Shown here: piece after piece, positions 8,087 to 17,872 of the stretch
Position numbering within the stretch: the first letter of the stretch is position 1
Layout of the letters: every line of letters starts with the position of its first letter
Assembly: GCF_003100395.1 (NCBI RefSeq)
Contig: NZ_CP029211.1
Coordinates: 302,222-366,221 of the forward strand
Reading direction: 5' to 3'
Length of the DNA stretch: 64,000 bases
Source: Aquabacterium olei
GTDB lineage: Bacteria; Pseudomonadota; Gammaproteobacteria; Burkholderiales; Burkholderiaceae_C
Program-made: the position numbers and the translations under genes
The notes under the pieces: model-generated
What the model saw: the letters and a program-made list of their open reading frames with translations, nothing else
The model's database searches: none
Told to the model about the DNA's origin: nothing

Positions 8087-11000
8087 TGAAGTCGTTCAAC
8101 CTGTCGGAATGGGCCGTCACGCACCGCGCCATGGTGCTGTTCTTGATGATCGGCAGCCTGCTGGTGGGCGCGCTCGCCTTCACGCGGCTGGGCCGCCTGG
8201 AAGACCCGCAGTTCATGGTGCCGACGATGACGGCCGTGGTGGCCTGGCCGGGGGCTTCGGCCCAGCAGGTGCAGGACCAGGTGCTCAACCGCATGGAGCG
8301 CGAACTGCAGAAGATCGAGGGCGTTGATTTCATCCGCAGCTTCTCGCGCCAGGGCTATGGCGCGGTCAACCTGTGGATGAAGGGCGGCACGTCCAAGGCC
8401 GATCTCGAGCGGGCGTGGTACCAGGCGCGCAAGAAGATTGGCGACGTGCGTCACCAGTTCCCCGAGGGCGTGCTCGGCCCGATCTTCAACGACGAGTTCA
8501 GCGACGTCTACAGCGTGATGTACGCCATCAGCGCCCCGGATCTGAGCTGGCCTGAATTGCAGGTGCTGACCGAGGACATCAAGCGCGACGTTCAGGGGCT
8601 TTCCGGCGTGACGAAGGTGGACGTGTTCGGTCGACAGGCCGAGAAGGTCCATGTCGAGTTCTCGAGCCAGCGGCTGGCCTCACTGGGGATCAGCGTGCAG
8701 ACCGTGATCGAGGCGCTTGCGCGTCAGAACACCGTCAGCCCTTCTGGCGCGACCGAAGGCCGCAGCGATCAGGTGTTTGTACGGGTGGATGGCAGCTTGC
8801 GCGACGCACGGGATGTGGCCGACGTGTCCATCGCGGCCGGTGGCAAGCTGCTGCGCCTGGGCGATGTCGCCAAGGTCACGTCGGGCCTGGAAGACCCGCC
8901 GACGTTCACCGTGCGGCATGACGGCAAACCCGTGCTGATGCTGGCCATCACCTTCGACCGGCACGGCAACATCCTGAAGCTCGGCCAGGACCTCGAGGCG
9001 CGCATGTCCGCGCTGAAGGCCGGTCTGCCCGTGGGCGTGACGGTGGAGAAGGTGGCCGACCAGCCGACCATTGTGGAAGAGTCGGTGTGGGAGTTCGAAC
9101 GCGCCTTCCTGGAGGCGCTGGCCATTGTGCTGGCGGTGTGTTTCCTCTTCCTGGGCTGGCGCACAGGCATCGTGGTGGCCGCGTCCGTGCCTTTGGTGCT
9201 GGCCATCGTGGCCATCGTGATGCTGGCCGCCGGCTGGAGCCTGGACCGCATCTCGCTGGGTGCGTTGATCATCGCCCTGGGCCTGCTGGTGGACGACGCC
9301 ATCATCGCCGTCGAAATGATGGTCGTGAAGATCGAGCAGGGCTGGGACCGCATCAGCGCGGCCACCTTCGCCTACACCTCCACGGCCTTTCCCATGCTGA
9401 CTGGCACGCTGGTCACGGTGGCCGGCTTCATGCCGGTGGGATTTGCCAAGTCCATCAGCGGCGAGTACGCCGGTGGCATCTTCTGGGTGGTGGGCGTCGC
9501 CCTCATCGCATCCTGGTTCGTGGCCGTTGTCTTCACGCCCTACCTCGGCATCGTGCTGCTGCCCAGGACCATGAAGGCACACGGGGGCGCAGCCCACGAC
9601 CCCTACGCGACGCCGCTCTACCAACGGCTGCGTCGCCTGCTGCAGTGGTGCATGGCCCACCGCGTGATGGTGTTGGCCGCCACCGGGGTTCTCTTTGTCA
9701 GCGCCATGGCGGGCATGGGCCTCGTGCAGCAGCAGTTCTTCCCGACCGCTTCCCGGCTGGAGCTCATCGTCGACCTGCGCCTGCGAGAAGGCGCGTCGTT
9801 CTCGGCCACCGAAGCCCAGGTCAAGCGCTTCGAGCACATCCTCAAGAACGATGCCCAGGTTCAGCACTTCAGCGCCTACACGGGCGCCGGTGCGCCGCGC
9901 TTCTTCCTGTCACTGCCCATCGAGCTGCCCAACCCGAGCTACGCGCAGATCGTGATCAAGACGGCCAACGTGGCCGATCGTGAGGCCGTGCGGCGCCGGC
10001 TGCTCGGCCTCTTTGCCGCCGAGCGTGCCTTCCCCGACCTGCGCGGACGTGTCACGCGCTTCGAGTTCGGGCCGCCTGTGGGCTTCCCGGTGCAGTTCCG
10101 CGTGGTGGGTCCCGACACGGGCAAGGTCCGCGAAATCGCCTACCAGGTGCGTGATGCCGTGCGGCAAAGCCCCCTGGTGCGCGACACCCAACTGGACTGG
10201 AACGAGCAGGTGAGGACCGTGCGCGTGCAGCTGGACCAGGACAAGGCGCGCCTTCTGGGCATCACCAGCGCCGATGTCTCGGCCATGATGCAGATCGTGT
10301 TGAGCGGAGCGCCCGCCACGCAGATCCGTCGCGGCGAAGACCTCATCGACGTGACCTTGCGCGCCGCCCCGAGCGAGCGCCTGGCGCTGGAACAGCTTGG
10401 CGATGTGAACCTCTTCACCCGCAGCGGTGCCATCGTGCCGCTTTCGCATGTGGCCACGCTGACGCCCACCTTCGAGGAGCCTGTGCTGTGGCGCCGCAAC
10501 CGCGACATGGTGCTCACCGTGCGCAGCGATGTGCGTGATGGTGTGCAGGGCCCCTCGGCCACGATGAAGATCTGGCCTTCGCTCCAGCCGATCATCGACA
10601 AGCTGCCACCCGGCTACCGCATCGAGCAAGGCGGTGCCATCGAAGAAAGCGACAAGTCGAATCAGGCCCTGTTCGCCGTCTTTCCGCTGATGCTCGTGGT
10701 GATGCTGCTGATCCTGATGATGCAGCTGCAGAGCTTCTCGCGCATGTGGATGGTGTTCATGACCGCGCCCCTCGGCCTCATCGGGGTGGTGCCGGCGCTG
10801 CTCATCTTCAACGCGCCCTTCGGCTTCGTGGCGTTGTTGGGCGTGATTGCGCTGGGTGGCATGATCATGCGCAACGCCGTGATCCTGGTCGACCAGATCG
10901 ACAGCGACATCGCCTCGGGCATGCCACAGGCGCAGGCCGTTGTGGAAGCAACCGTACGGCGCGCGCGCCCGGTGGTGTTGACGGCCGCCGCCGCGGTGTT

Positions 11001-11163
11001 CGCCATGGTGCCCTTGAGCAGCAGCGTCTTCTGGGGGCCGATGGCCATGTCGATCATGGGCGGGCTCATCGCCGCCACCGTGCTGACGCTGGTGTTTGTG
11101 CCAGCGCTGTACATGGTCTGGATGAAGCCGTCAGGGCAGGGTGGACTGCCCCCTGTCAGGTAG
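8086..11163 (+). CDS. RND-family efflux pump, inner-membrane permease
   Basis: 1025 residues, the usual size for an HAE1/AcrB-like pump, with TM1 at about residues 10-30 and two large periplasmic loops. The TM4 charged pair characteristic of proton-coupled RND pumps is present (LLVDDAIIAVEMM). The segment DPQFMVPTMTAVVAWPGASA early in the protein is typical of the Burkholderiales branch with NodT-type partners. An ATG at 8086 overlaps the adaptor stop; a GTG at 8083 would add one residue. Substrate range cannot be predicted. The only local regulator is the divergent TetR gene. Confidence 0.92.
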   Translation: MKSFNLSEWAVTHRAMVLFLMIGSLLVGALAFTRLGRLEDPQFMVPTMTAVVAWPGASAQQVQDQVLNRMERELQKIEGVDFIRSFSRQGYGAVNLWMKGGTSKADLERAWYQARKKIGDVRHQFPEGVLGPIFNDEFSDVYSVMYAISAPDLSWPELQVLTEDIKRDVQGLSGVTKVDVFGRQAEKVHVEFSSQRLASLGISVQTVIEALARQNTVSPSGATEGRSDQVFVRVDGSLRDARDVADVSIAAGGKLLRLGDVAKVTSGLEDPPTFTVRHDGKPVLMLAITFDRHGNILKLGQDLEARMSALKAGLPVGVTVEKVADQPTIVEESVWEFERAFLEALAIVLAVCFLFLGWRTGIVVAASVPLVLAIVAIVMLAAGWSLDRISLGALIIALGLLVDDAIIAVEMMVVKIEQGWDRISAATFAYTSTAFPMLTGTLVTVAGFMPVGFAKSISGEYAGGIFWVVGVALIASWFVAVVFTPYLGIVLLPRTMKAHGGAAHDPYATPLYQRLRRLLQWCMAHRVMVLAATGVLFVSAMAGMGLVQQQFFPTASRLELIVDLRLREGASFSATEAQVKRFEHILKNDAQVQHFSAYTGAGAPRFFLSLPIELPNPSYAQIVIKTANVADREAVRRRLLGLFAAERAFPDLRGRVTRFEFGPPVGFPVQFRVVGPDTGKVREIAYQVRDAVRQSPLVRDTQLDWNEQVRTVRVQLDQDKARLLGITSADVSAMMQIVLSGAPATQIRRGEDLIDVTLRAAPSERLALEQLGDVNLFTRSGAIVPLSHVATLTPTFEEPVLWRRNRDMVLTVRSDVRDGVQGPSATMKIWPSLQPIIDKLPPGYRIEQGGAIEESDKSNQALFAVFPLMLVVMLLILMMQLQSFSRMWMVFMTAPLGLIGVVPALLIFNAPFGFVALLGVIALGGMIMRNAVILVDQIDSDIASGMPQAQAVVEATVRRARPVVLTAAAAVFAMVPLSSSVFWGPMAMSIMGGLIAATVLTLVFVPALYMVWMKPSGQGGLPPVR

Positions 11164-11198
11164 ACAGCCGGTCCCGATCTGCTAACGTGAGCGCCCTC

Positions 11199-12212
11199 AT
11201 GACCGACGCCCTCTACACCACCCTGCCGCAATGGCCCCACGCTTATCCGGCCAGCGGTGCCAATGCCACCCTGAAACGCCTCAACGGGGACTTCATCGTG
11301 ACCGAGCTGCCGCTGCAGCTGCCCTCGGGTGCGGGTGAACACCTCTGGCTGGATGTCGAGAAGAACGGCGCCAACACCGCGTTTGTCGCCCAGCAACTGG
11401 CCGCGGCCGCGGGCGTGGAGGAGCGGGACGTGGGCTATGCCGGCCTCAAGGACCGCTACGCCATCACCCGCCAGTGGTTCAGCATCTACCTGCCCAAGGG
11501 CGAGACGCCCGACCTGACGCAGTTTCAGCACCCGGAGTTCAAGGTGCTGAGCCAGAGCCGCCACGTGAAAAAGCTGCGCCCGGGCGACCTGCACGGCAAC
11601 CGGTTCCGCATCGTGCTGCGCGACGTGACCGGCGACCGCGATGCCATCGAGGCGAACCTGAAGGCGGTGGCGTCGCACGGCGTGCCGAACTACTTCGGCG
11701 CGCAGCGCTTCGGGCATGACGGCGGCAACGTCGAGCAGGGCCGGGCCATGCTGGCGCGCGAGATTCGCGTGCGCAACCCGAAGAAGAAGGGCATCTACCT
11801 GTCGGCGGTGCGATCCTTCGTGTTCAACGAAGTGTTGGCGCTGCGCATCCAGCAGGGGCTCTGGGGCAAGACCCTGCCCGGCGACGTGATGGACGAGGTG
11901 GGCCAGCCCACCGGGCCGCTCTGGGGACGGGGGCGCGTGACCACGACCGATCAGGCGCAGGCCCTGGAGAACGGCGTGGCCGAACGCCATGCCGTCTTGT
12001 GCGATGGCATGGAACACGCCGGGCTGGATCAGGAGCGGCGCTCTCTGGTGGCAAGCCCGGGCGAGATGGCGTGGGAATGGCCGCACGCCGATCAGCTGGT
12101 GATCACGTTCTCGCTGCCTGCCGGGAACTACGCCACGTCGGTGTTGGGCGAGATCCTGTGCACGACCGAGCCGGATCGGCATGCGGAGGACGAGGCGGTG
12201 GCGGTCGAGTGA
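11199..12212 (+). CDS. truD: tRNA pseudouridine(13) synthase TruD
   Basis: 337 residues, the bacterial TruD length. It makes pseudouridine at position 13 of certain tRNAs in the cytoplasm. The catalytic aspartate lies in GYAGLKDRYA (D85), and the second family motif NYFGAQRFGHDGGN lies at about residues 161-174. The ATG at 11199 follows the efflux stop by 35 bp. It is transcribed in the same direction as the pump but is functionally unrelated housekeeping. Confidence 0.95.
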   Translation: MTDALYTTLPQWPHAYPASGANATLKRLNGDFIVTELPLQLPSGAGEHLWLDVEKNGANTAFVAQQLAAAAGVEERDVGYAGLKDRYAITRQWFSIYLPKGETPDLTQFQHPEFKVLSQSRHVKKLRPGDLHGNRFRIVLRDVTGDRDAIEANLKAVASHGVPNYFGAQRFGHDGGNVEQGRAMLAREIRVRNPKKKGIYLSAVRSFVFNEVLALRIQQGLWGKTLPGDVMDEVGQPTGPLWGRGRVTTTDQAQALENGVAERHAVLCDGMEHAGLDQERRSLVASPGEMAWEWPHADQLVITFSLPAGNYATSVLGEILCTTEPDRHAEDEAVAVE

Positions 12213-12335
12213 TGGGAAACGTGCATCAGATTCTGGATCGGCTGATCACTGCCGAACTGTGCACGCCATGGCCAATTTTGCGGAGGAGCCAGATGCTCGT
12301 GGGCTCCAAGGCGTTTGTGCATGCCTTTGCCCTCG

Positions 12336-14729
12336 CTAGACGTCAGCAATGCACTGATTGCGACCTGTCTCTTTCGCTACATACAGCGCGCGATCAGCGC
12401 GTTCCAATGTGTCTGCCCAAGGCTCTCCAACGCGATGATGGGCGAGACCCGCAGAGGCGGTCACGCGCAGTGCCGAGGCTTGGGGCGAAAGCTGTGCCTG
12501 GGCAACCGCTACCAACAGGCGGTCCATGGAATGCCGAGATCCGCCCGGCATGACGATCAGGAACTCTTCACCACCCCACCGGCCGACCGTGTCTGTGTCT
12601 CGAAAGGCGGTCTTTGCCAGGGCGGCAAACCCGACCAGCACCTCATCACCAACCTGATGTCCATAGATGTCATTGACCTGTTTGAAATGGTCCAGGTCAA
12701 TCAGGGCCACGCAGAAGCCAGGAGAGCCGATGCCACTGCGGATGGTTTCATGATCAAGGACTTCATGCAGATGCTGTCGGTTGTACAGACCTGTCAACGT
12801 GTCAATGGTGGTGAGGCGCTCGACTTCAGCGATGGCCAGTTCAAGCTCTCTGCGCTCTTTTTGATTCTTCTCGCGGTAGAGGGCGTAGTTGTAAGACTGC
12901 CAGGTGAGCAACAGCAAGACACCGCAGGCAGTCGCGATGATCAAGCCGTCCGACGCGGCATCGAATCCTGGCCCGCCCCAAAGGGTCATGCCGATCCATG
13001 ACATGGCGAGCATCACCAAAACGGCGGATCCGGAGTAGCGGGCTTGTCGAGGCGAGAACGCAGGAAACCCGAATGCCTGCACTTGGCAGAGCACGCCCAA
13101 CAGCGCCCCCTTGCCGATCGGTGAGAAGAAGTACGCCGCCACCAACATCAAGTTGGCCCAGATGCATTGCTCCATCAAGAAGATGGGATCCTTGAAACGC
13201 TTGGACCAGCCGCTGCGGATGATCACCAGGGGTGCGACAGCACCGATCGTCAGGTGCCCCAACAAAACAAGTTCCAGCCAGTGGGGGAACATGTGCTTCG
13301 GGATCGCATAAAAAATCACGACGAGGAGCCAGAAGAAATACATGCCGGAGACAGCCGCTGCCAGCTTCAGCAATGTGCGCGTCTTTGGGTCGTCTGTCCG
13401 AAAAAGCTTGGACAGGGCGCTTGAAGTGGCGCGGCTTGCTGCACTGCACTCCAGCGGTGCTTGGGCCTTTTTGCCGGGGATAAGCATGGGGGGCGCAGCA
13501 GGAGCGGGTGTAGGAGGCGGCCCTCTTCCTGCCATTGACGCTTCCACCCGCTCTTGCGAGCCAGCCAGGTTGTCGCCATGCGGTGAAGGGGCATCCACAT
13601 GGTCGAACTCAGGGCTGATGCGGTCTCTGCCTGCATGCTTGGCGGCGTACAAGGCCTGATCGGCCGCCTCCATCAGGTGTTCGACGGAGCCATCACGGTA
13701 CGTCGCAAGGCCAGCCGAAAACGTGATGCGCAGGCCCGGGTGCACAGCCCCCCAATCGTGCTGATGAACGGCTGCGCGTAGATTGTGCAAGCGGTGATAG
13801 GCCGATCTCCCGTCGGCCCCGGGCATCAGCACGACAAACTCTTCCCCGCCCCAGCGGGCCACTGTTTCGAATGGCTCGAACACCGACGAAGCGATCTCGG
13901 CAAAGCGCTGGAGCACCGTGTCGCCCACGGCGTGCCCGTGCTGATCGTTCACGCGCTTGAAGAAATCGATGTCCAGGACCCCAACCGTGAACGGCACGCC
14001 AAAGCGCGCTGTTTTGCGTGCTTCCTGTTCCAGGCGTGCCAACATGTGACGCCGGTTGTGCAGGCCCGTCAACGTGTCATGGACAGACAGGAAGTTGAGG
14101 GCTTGTAGCGCCTTCTCGCGCTCCGCATTTTGCTGTTTGCGGCGCTTCACCAATGTACGCGCGTGGGTGGAAACCATCGTCAGCGTCGGAAGCAGCAATG
14201 CCAGGCAGCCGAGGTTGAGCAACTCGTCGATCAGCTTGGGCCCGTTCGGGTTCGCCGCCCAAATGCTGACGGAGTTCGCAAGCTGGAGCACAGTGGCCGA
14301 AGCGATGACAAACCTCACTTGCTTCACGGGCAGGCGACGCATGTCGTACACCACGATCACAGCCAGCCACATGAAGGCCACCCCACGGCTGATTTCAATC
14401 AGCTGGTAGGACAGGGCGACCACCACCACACTGAACAACACCTGTGGAAGGACCACCAAGGGGTCGCGCCACTGAAGTGTGCGCCCTGACCAGATCAATG
14501 CCCCGAAGATTCCGAGGCCGCCTGCGATGACCACCGCAATCGCATGCGCACGCTCTATGGTGAACAGATTGAGCCACGCGCCGATATAGAGCACGAGCAA
14601 AGCCAGCACGTAGCTTGGCAGCGTCAGCACAAACCGGCGCTTTGCCTGGCCATGTACTGTTAACGAAGGCGCCTGAAAGCGGCTCTCGTCAAGCCTGGCC
14701 CGCAGGGGAGGGGTAGAGGCTGTCAACAC
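12336..14729 (-). CDS. Two-unit membrane diguanylate cyclase (TM-GGDEF-TM-GGDEF)
   Basis: 797 residues holding two complete cyclase units in tandem. Unit 1 has about five to six membrane segments (residues 35-187), a short coiled coil and a GGDEF domain with GGEEF at 294-298. A Pro/Ala-rich linker (about 376-425) follows. Unit 2 has membrane segments at about 455-612 and a second GGDEF domain with GGEEF at 719-723. Both keep the DxxF/HFK metal-binding region, so both should make c-di-GMP. Only unit 2 has an inhibitory I-site (RDTD, 710-713); in unit 1 the same place reads EPFE. The start is a GTG at 14729 with a weak ribosome binding site. It converges with truD. Confidence 0.88.
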   Translation of the reverse strand: MLTASTPPLRARLDESRFQAPSLTVHGQAKRRFVLTLPSYVLALLVLYIGAWLNLFTIERAHAIAVVIAGGLGIFGALIWSGRTLQWRDPLVVLPQVLFSVVVVALSYQLIEISRGVAFMWLAVIVVYDMRRLPVKQVRFVIASATVLQLANSVSIWAANPNGPKLIDELLNLGCLALLLPTLTMVSTHARTLVKRRKQQNAEREKALQALNFLSVHDTLTGLHNRRHMLARLEQEARKTARFGVPFTVGVLDIDFFKRVNDQHGHAVGDTVLQRFAEIASSVFEPFETVARWGGEEFVVLMPGADGRSAYHRLHNLRAAVHQHDWGAVHPGLRITFSAGLATYRDGSVEHLMEAADQALYAAKHAGRDRISPEFDHVDAPSPHGDNLAGSQERVEASMAGRGPPPTPAPAAPPMLIPGKKAQAPLECSAASRATSSALSKLFRTDDPKTRTLLKLAAAVSGMYFFWLLVVIFYAIPKHMFPHWLELVLLGHLTIGAVAPLVIIRSGWSKRFKDPIFLMEQCIWANLMLVAAYFFSPIGKGALLGVLCQVQAFGFPAFSPRQARYSGSAVLVMLAMSWIGMTLWGGPGFDAASDGLIIATACGVLLLLTWQSYNYALYREKNQKERRELELAIAEVERLTTIDTLTGLYNRQHLHEVLDHETIRSGIGSPGFCVALIDLDHFKQVNDIYGHQVGDEVLVGFAALAKTAFRDTDTVGRWGGEEFLIVMPGGSRHSMDRLLVAVAQAQLSPQASALRVTASAGLAHHRVGEPWADTLERADRALYVAKETGRNQCIADV

Positions 14730-14998
14730 GGCTCAACCAACATCACGATGCCGAATTCAGGTTCGATTCGATTTCAATCGCAGCATCGTCGGACATCGCG
14801 TTGTGGCCAGTAAGTGCTCAGTTGAAGGCGTGTGGGCGACTCTTCTGCACGCTCGACATGTCCGCGATGTGGCGAGTCAGCTCTTCGTGTATTCGTCTTC
14901 GCCTGCTGTTTATGAAATGCGGCGACTGAACTGATCGAAAAGCCGGTAACGTTTCACGAATTGATGGTGTTCTGCCGGGGCTCTTCCTGGCCGCCGGA

Positions 14999-16702
14999 TC
15001 AAGCGGCCTTCTTGTGCTCGTCCCGCAGCTCGCGGCGCAGGATCTTGCCCACATTCGTCTTGGGCAGGTCGTGGCGGAACTCGATGTACTTGGGGCATTT
15101 GTAGCCCGTGAGCTGCTCCTTGCAGTAACGCACCAGATCCTCTTCAACCAGAGACGGATCCTTCTTGACCACGAACAGCTTCACGGCCTCGCCCGACTTG
15201 GCATCTGCCACGCCCACGGCGGCGCATTCCAGCACGCCCGGGTGCAGGTTGACCACCTGCTCCACCTCGTTGGGATACACGTTGAAGCCCGACACCAGGA
15301 TCATGTCCTTCTTGCGGTCCACGATCTTGATCAAGCCGTCGGCGTTCATGATCCCCATGTCACCCGTGCGGAAGAATCCATCGGCCGTCATGACCTTGGC
15401 GGTTTCGTCGGGGCGATTCCAGTAGCCAGCCATCACCTGCGGGCCCCGGATCGCGATCTCGCCGACCTCGTCGGTGCCCAGCACCGTGCCGTCATCGTCC
15501 AGTATCACGACCTCGGTGGACGAGATCGGCATGCCGATCGCACCGGTGAAGCCTGCGCTGTCGAGCCGATTGATCGTGGCCACGGGCGAGGTCTCCGACA
15601 GGCCGTAGCCTTCGACGATCGAGCACCCCGTGATCTTCTTCCACTTTTCGGCCGTGGCCTGCTGAACGGCCATGCCGCCGCCATTGCACACGCGCAGTCC
15701 CGAGAAATCGAGTTTGGCGAACTCCGGATGGTTCACCAAGCCGTTGTACAGGGTGTTGACCGCCGGGAACTGGCTGACCCGAAACCCCTTCAACGTCTTG
15801 ATGAACCCGTCGATGTCGCGCGGGTTGGCGATCAGGATGTTCAGGCTGCCCATGCGCGCGCCCACCATGAAGCCGGCCGTCAGCGCGAAGATGTGATACA
15901 GCGGCAGCGCGCACACATTGACCAGCTGCTCGTTGCCGTTCTTGTCCAGCTCCGGCTTGAACCAGGCCTCGCATTGCAGGATGTTGGCCACCACGTTGCG
16001 GTGCAGCAGCGTGGCGCCCTTGGACACGCCCGTGGTGCCCCCGGTGTACTGCAGGAAGGCGACGTCGTCGGGACGCAGCTGCGGGCGCTTGAACGACGCC
16101 TTGCCGCGGCCTTGATCGAGCGCATCGTTGAACTTGGTGACCTTCAGGCCGGCCGGCAGCGTGAACGCCGGCACCATCTTCTTGGCGTGCCGCACCACGA
16201 AGTTCACCAGCTTGCCCTTGGCCCAAGGCAGCATGTCGCCCATGGCCGCCAGCACCACGTGTTTGACCGGCGTGCGCTTGACCACCTGCTGCAGCGTGAC
16301 GGCGAAATTCTCCAGAATCACGATGGCTTCGGCGCCCGAGTCCTTGAGCTGATGCTCCAGTTCACGCGGCGTGTACAGAGGATTCACATTGACGACCACG
16401 TACCCCGCCCGCAGCACCGCCGCGATCGCCACCATGTACTGCGGCACGTTCGGCATCATCAGCGCCACCCGGGCGCCGGGCGCCAGCCCGCACGACTGCA
16501 GCCACCCAGCCAGCGCCTTCGACGCATCGTCGAGCTGCTCGAAGGTCCAGCGGGCGCCCATGAAGGCCGCCGCGTCACGGCGCGCGTGCTGCTTGAACGC
16601 CTGCTCCAGCAGTTCGACCAGCGACGGGTAGACCGAAGCGTCGATGTTTGCCGGCACGCCGGGCTGGTAGTGCGATAGCCAGGGCTTCGAGGTCGCTGTC
16701 AT
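14999..16702 (-). CDS. Long-chain fatty acid--CoA ligase (FadD-like)
   Basis: 567 residues of the adenylate-forming superfamily, which activates carboxylic acids to acyl-AMP and then acyl-CoA. The P-loop-like AMP motif YTGGTTGVSKG (about residue 217), the EGYGLSETSP motif, the FFRTGDMG segment and the hinge DRKKDMILVSGFNVYP are all present, and the C-terminal catalytic Lys region is intact (LPKTNVGKILRRELR). Of two ATGs I chose 16702 (MTATSKPW), which has AAGGA 8 nt upstream; 16711 is the alternative. It is a single-gene unit with 269 bp to the diguanylate cyclase. FadD itself is likely but a related acyl-CoA synthetase is not excluded. Confidence 0.85.
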   Translation of the reverse strand: MTATSKPWLSHYQPGVPANIDASVYPSLVELLEQAFKQHARRDAAAFMGARWTFEQLDDASKALAGWLQSCGLAPGARVALMMPNVPQYMVAIAAVLRAGYVVVNVNPLYTPRELEHQLKDSGAEAIVILENFAVTLQQVVKRTPVKHVVLAAMGDMLPWAKGKLVNFVVRHAKKMVPAFTLPAGLKVTKFNDALDQGRGKASFKRPQLRPDDVAFLQYTGGTTGVSKGATLLHRNVVANILQCEAWFKPELDKNGNEQLVNVCALPLYHIFALTAGFMVGARMGSLNILIANPRDIDGFIKTLKGFRVSQFPAVNTLYNGLVNHPEFAKLDFSGLRVCNGGGMAVQQATAEKWKKITGCSIVEGYGLSETSPVATINRLDSAGFTGAIGMPISSTEVVILDDDGTVLGTDEVGEIAIRGPQVMAGYWNRPDETAKVMTADGFFRTGDMGIMNADGLIKIVDRKKDMILVSGFNVYPNEVEQVVNLHPGVLECAAVGVADAKSGEAVKLFVVKKDPSLVEEDLVRYCKEQLTGYKCPKYIEFRHDLPKTNVGKILRRELRDEHKKAA

Positions 16703-16876
16703 GCTTGCCATCCTTAGGTTAGAGAAAATACATCAACCTGCCGCCCCGACCCCGCGTGCATACAAGCCATGCCGATGCTGAGGGATAGAGCGCGCTTGCA
16801 TGCGGGACGCTCTTCGGCATGCCCAGGATGGATCGCTTGGGCACTGACGTCGCTCGTACCGCTCAATGCACGGCTT

Positions 16877-17794
16877 TCACGAACGGAGCAGGAACTTCAT
16901 CTGCAACGCCAGCATCTTGGGGAACAGCGGGTCGAAGTACGGATCGAAGTGGTTGGCATCGATTTCGATGACCTCGATGTGGGGATTGCCAACCCGGTGA
17001 ACCTTGTCGGACACAAAAGGTGCCACCGTGTCCCCGGTTGCGCCGATCATCAACATCGGGATCTTGACGTCCTTCAATCGCTGCCACGGTCGGTAGAACG
17101 GCATCGTGTACAGGGACCTGGCCGTGACCCGGTTGTCATAGCCGTAGCCCTCCCATGCCGCCAGGGCCAGCTCCATGGCCTCCCAGGCGCCGTCGCGGTC
17201 CATGGTGCCGAACTCGCCCTCGCGGGACAACGTCGGCACACAAATGGGCGTGCCGGGCTTGAGGAAGTCGATCAGCCCCAGCGTGCTCATCTTCAACATC
17301 CGCAGGGGCGGCGTGGCCATGGTGGCGGCCAGCCCGTCGAGCATCGGGACCTGGATGACGGCGCCCTTGAGTTCCGGGTGTTGCGATGCCAGATCGACCA
17401 CATGGCCTCCGCCGAACGATGTGCCCCACAGGGTGATGCGGTTCGCGGCGACCATTGGCTGTGCCTTCAGGTGAGCGAGTGCTGTGTCGGCCACCCGTGT
17501 GCGTCGCCATGGGTTGATGTCCTGCCTCGGAAAGCCGCCGCTGTCGCCCCAGCCGGGGTAGTCGAACTCCATGACGGCAAAGCCCGCTTCGACAAAGCTG
17601 TGGGTGTAGGACGAGGTCATGGCGCGTTGGATGCTGCCCCACCCGCCCAGCATCAAGATGGCGGGCAAGGCCTGATCGGGATCGGCGTCTTGCGGCAAGT
17701 AGAGCGTCGCGGCGCACAGTGCGCCTTCGGCCTGGAAGGTGGACTTGATGGTGCGCAGTCGCACATGCGAGGTATCAGGGTAACGCCGCAACAT
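16877..17794 (-). CDS. Alpha/beta hydrolase, probably an esterase paired with the monooxygenase
   Basis: 305 residues with the nucleophile elbow GTSFGG (Ser126), an oxyanion-type LGGWGS near residue 49, an Asp in GATGDTVAP and a His in DANHFDPY completing the triad. It lies 78 bp downstream of the Baeyer-Villiger-type monooxygenase on the same strand. Such monooxygenases turn ketones into esters or lactones, and a linked hydrolase that opens them is a frequent arrangement. The specific role is therefore an inference from context. Confidence 0.75.
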   Translation of the reverse strand: MLRRYPDTSHVRLRTIKSTFQAEGALCAATLYLPQDADPDQALPAILMLGGWGSIQRAMTSSYTHSFVEAGFAVMEFDYPGWGDSGGFPRQDINPWRRTRVADTALAHLKAQPMVAANRITLWGTSFGGGHVVDLASQHPELKGAVIQVPMLDGLAATMATPPLRMLKMSTLGLIDFLKPGTPICVPTLSREGEFGTMDRDGAWEAMELALAAWEGYGYDNRVTARSLYTMPFYRPWQRLKDVKIPMLMIGATGDTVAPFVSDKVHRVGNPHIEVIEIDANHFDPYFDPLFPKMLALQMKFLLRS

Positions 17795-17872
17795 TGTTTG
17801 CTTTCACTTCCTTTGAGTCTCTCTGAGAGCCGATGTGCGCCTCCCGGGCGCACGGTGGGTGCATGGCAAGTT

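Noticed and set aside
14818..14998. Short frames downstream of the acyl-CoA ligase
   Set aside because: No ribosome binding site, no recognisable protein pattern, and they overlap the ligase in other frames.
15014..16678. A long plus-strand open frame opposite the acyl-CoA ligase
   Set aside because: It is rich in His, Arg and Gln as expected for an antisense frame, with no family features, while the opposite strand is a full ligase.
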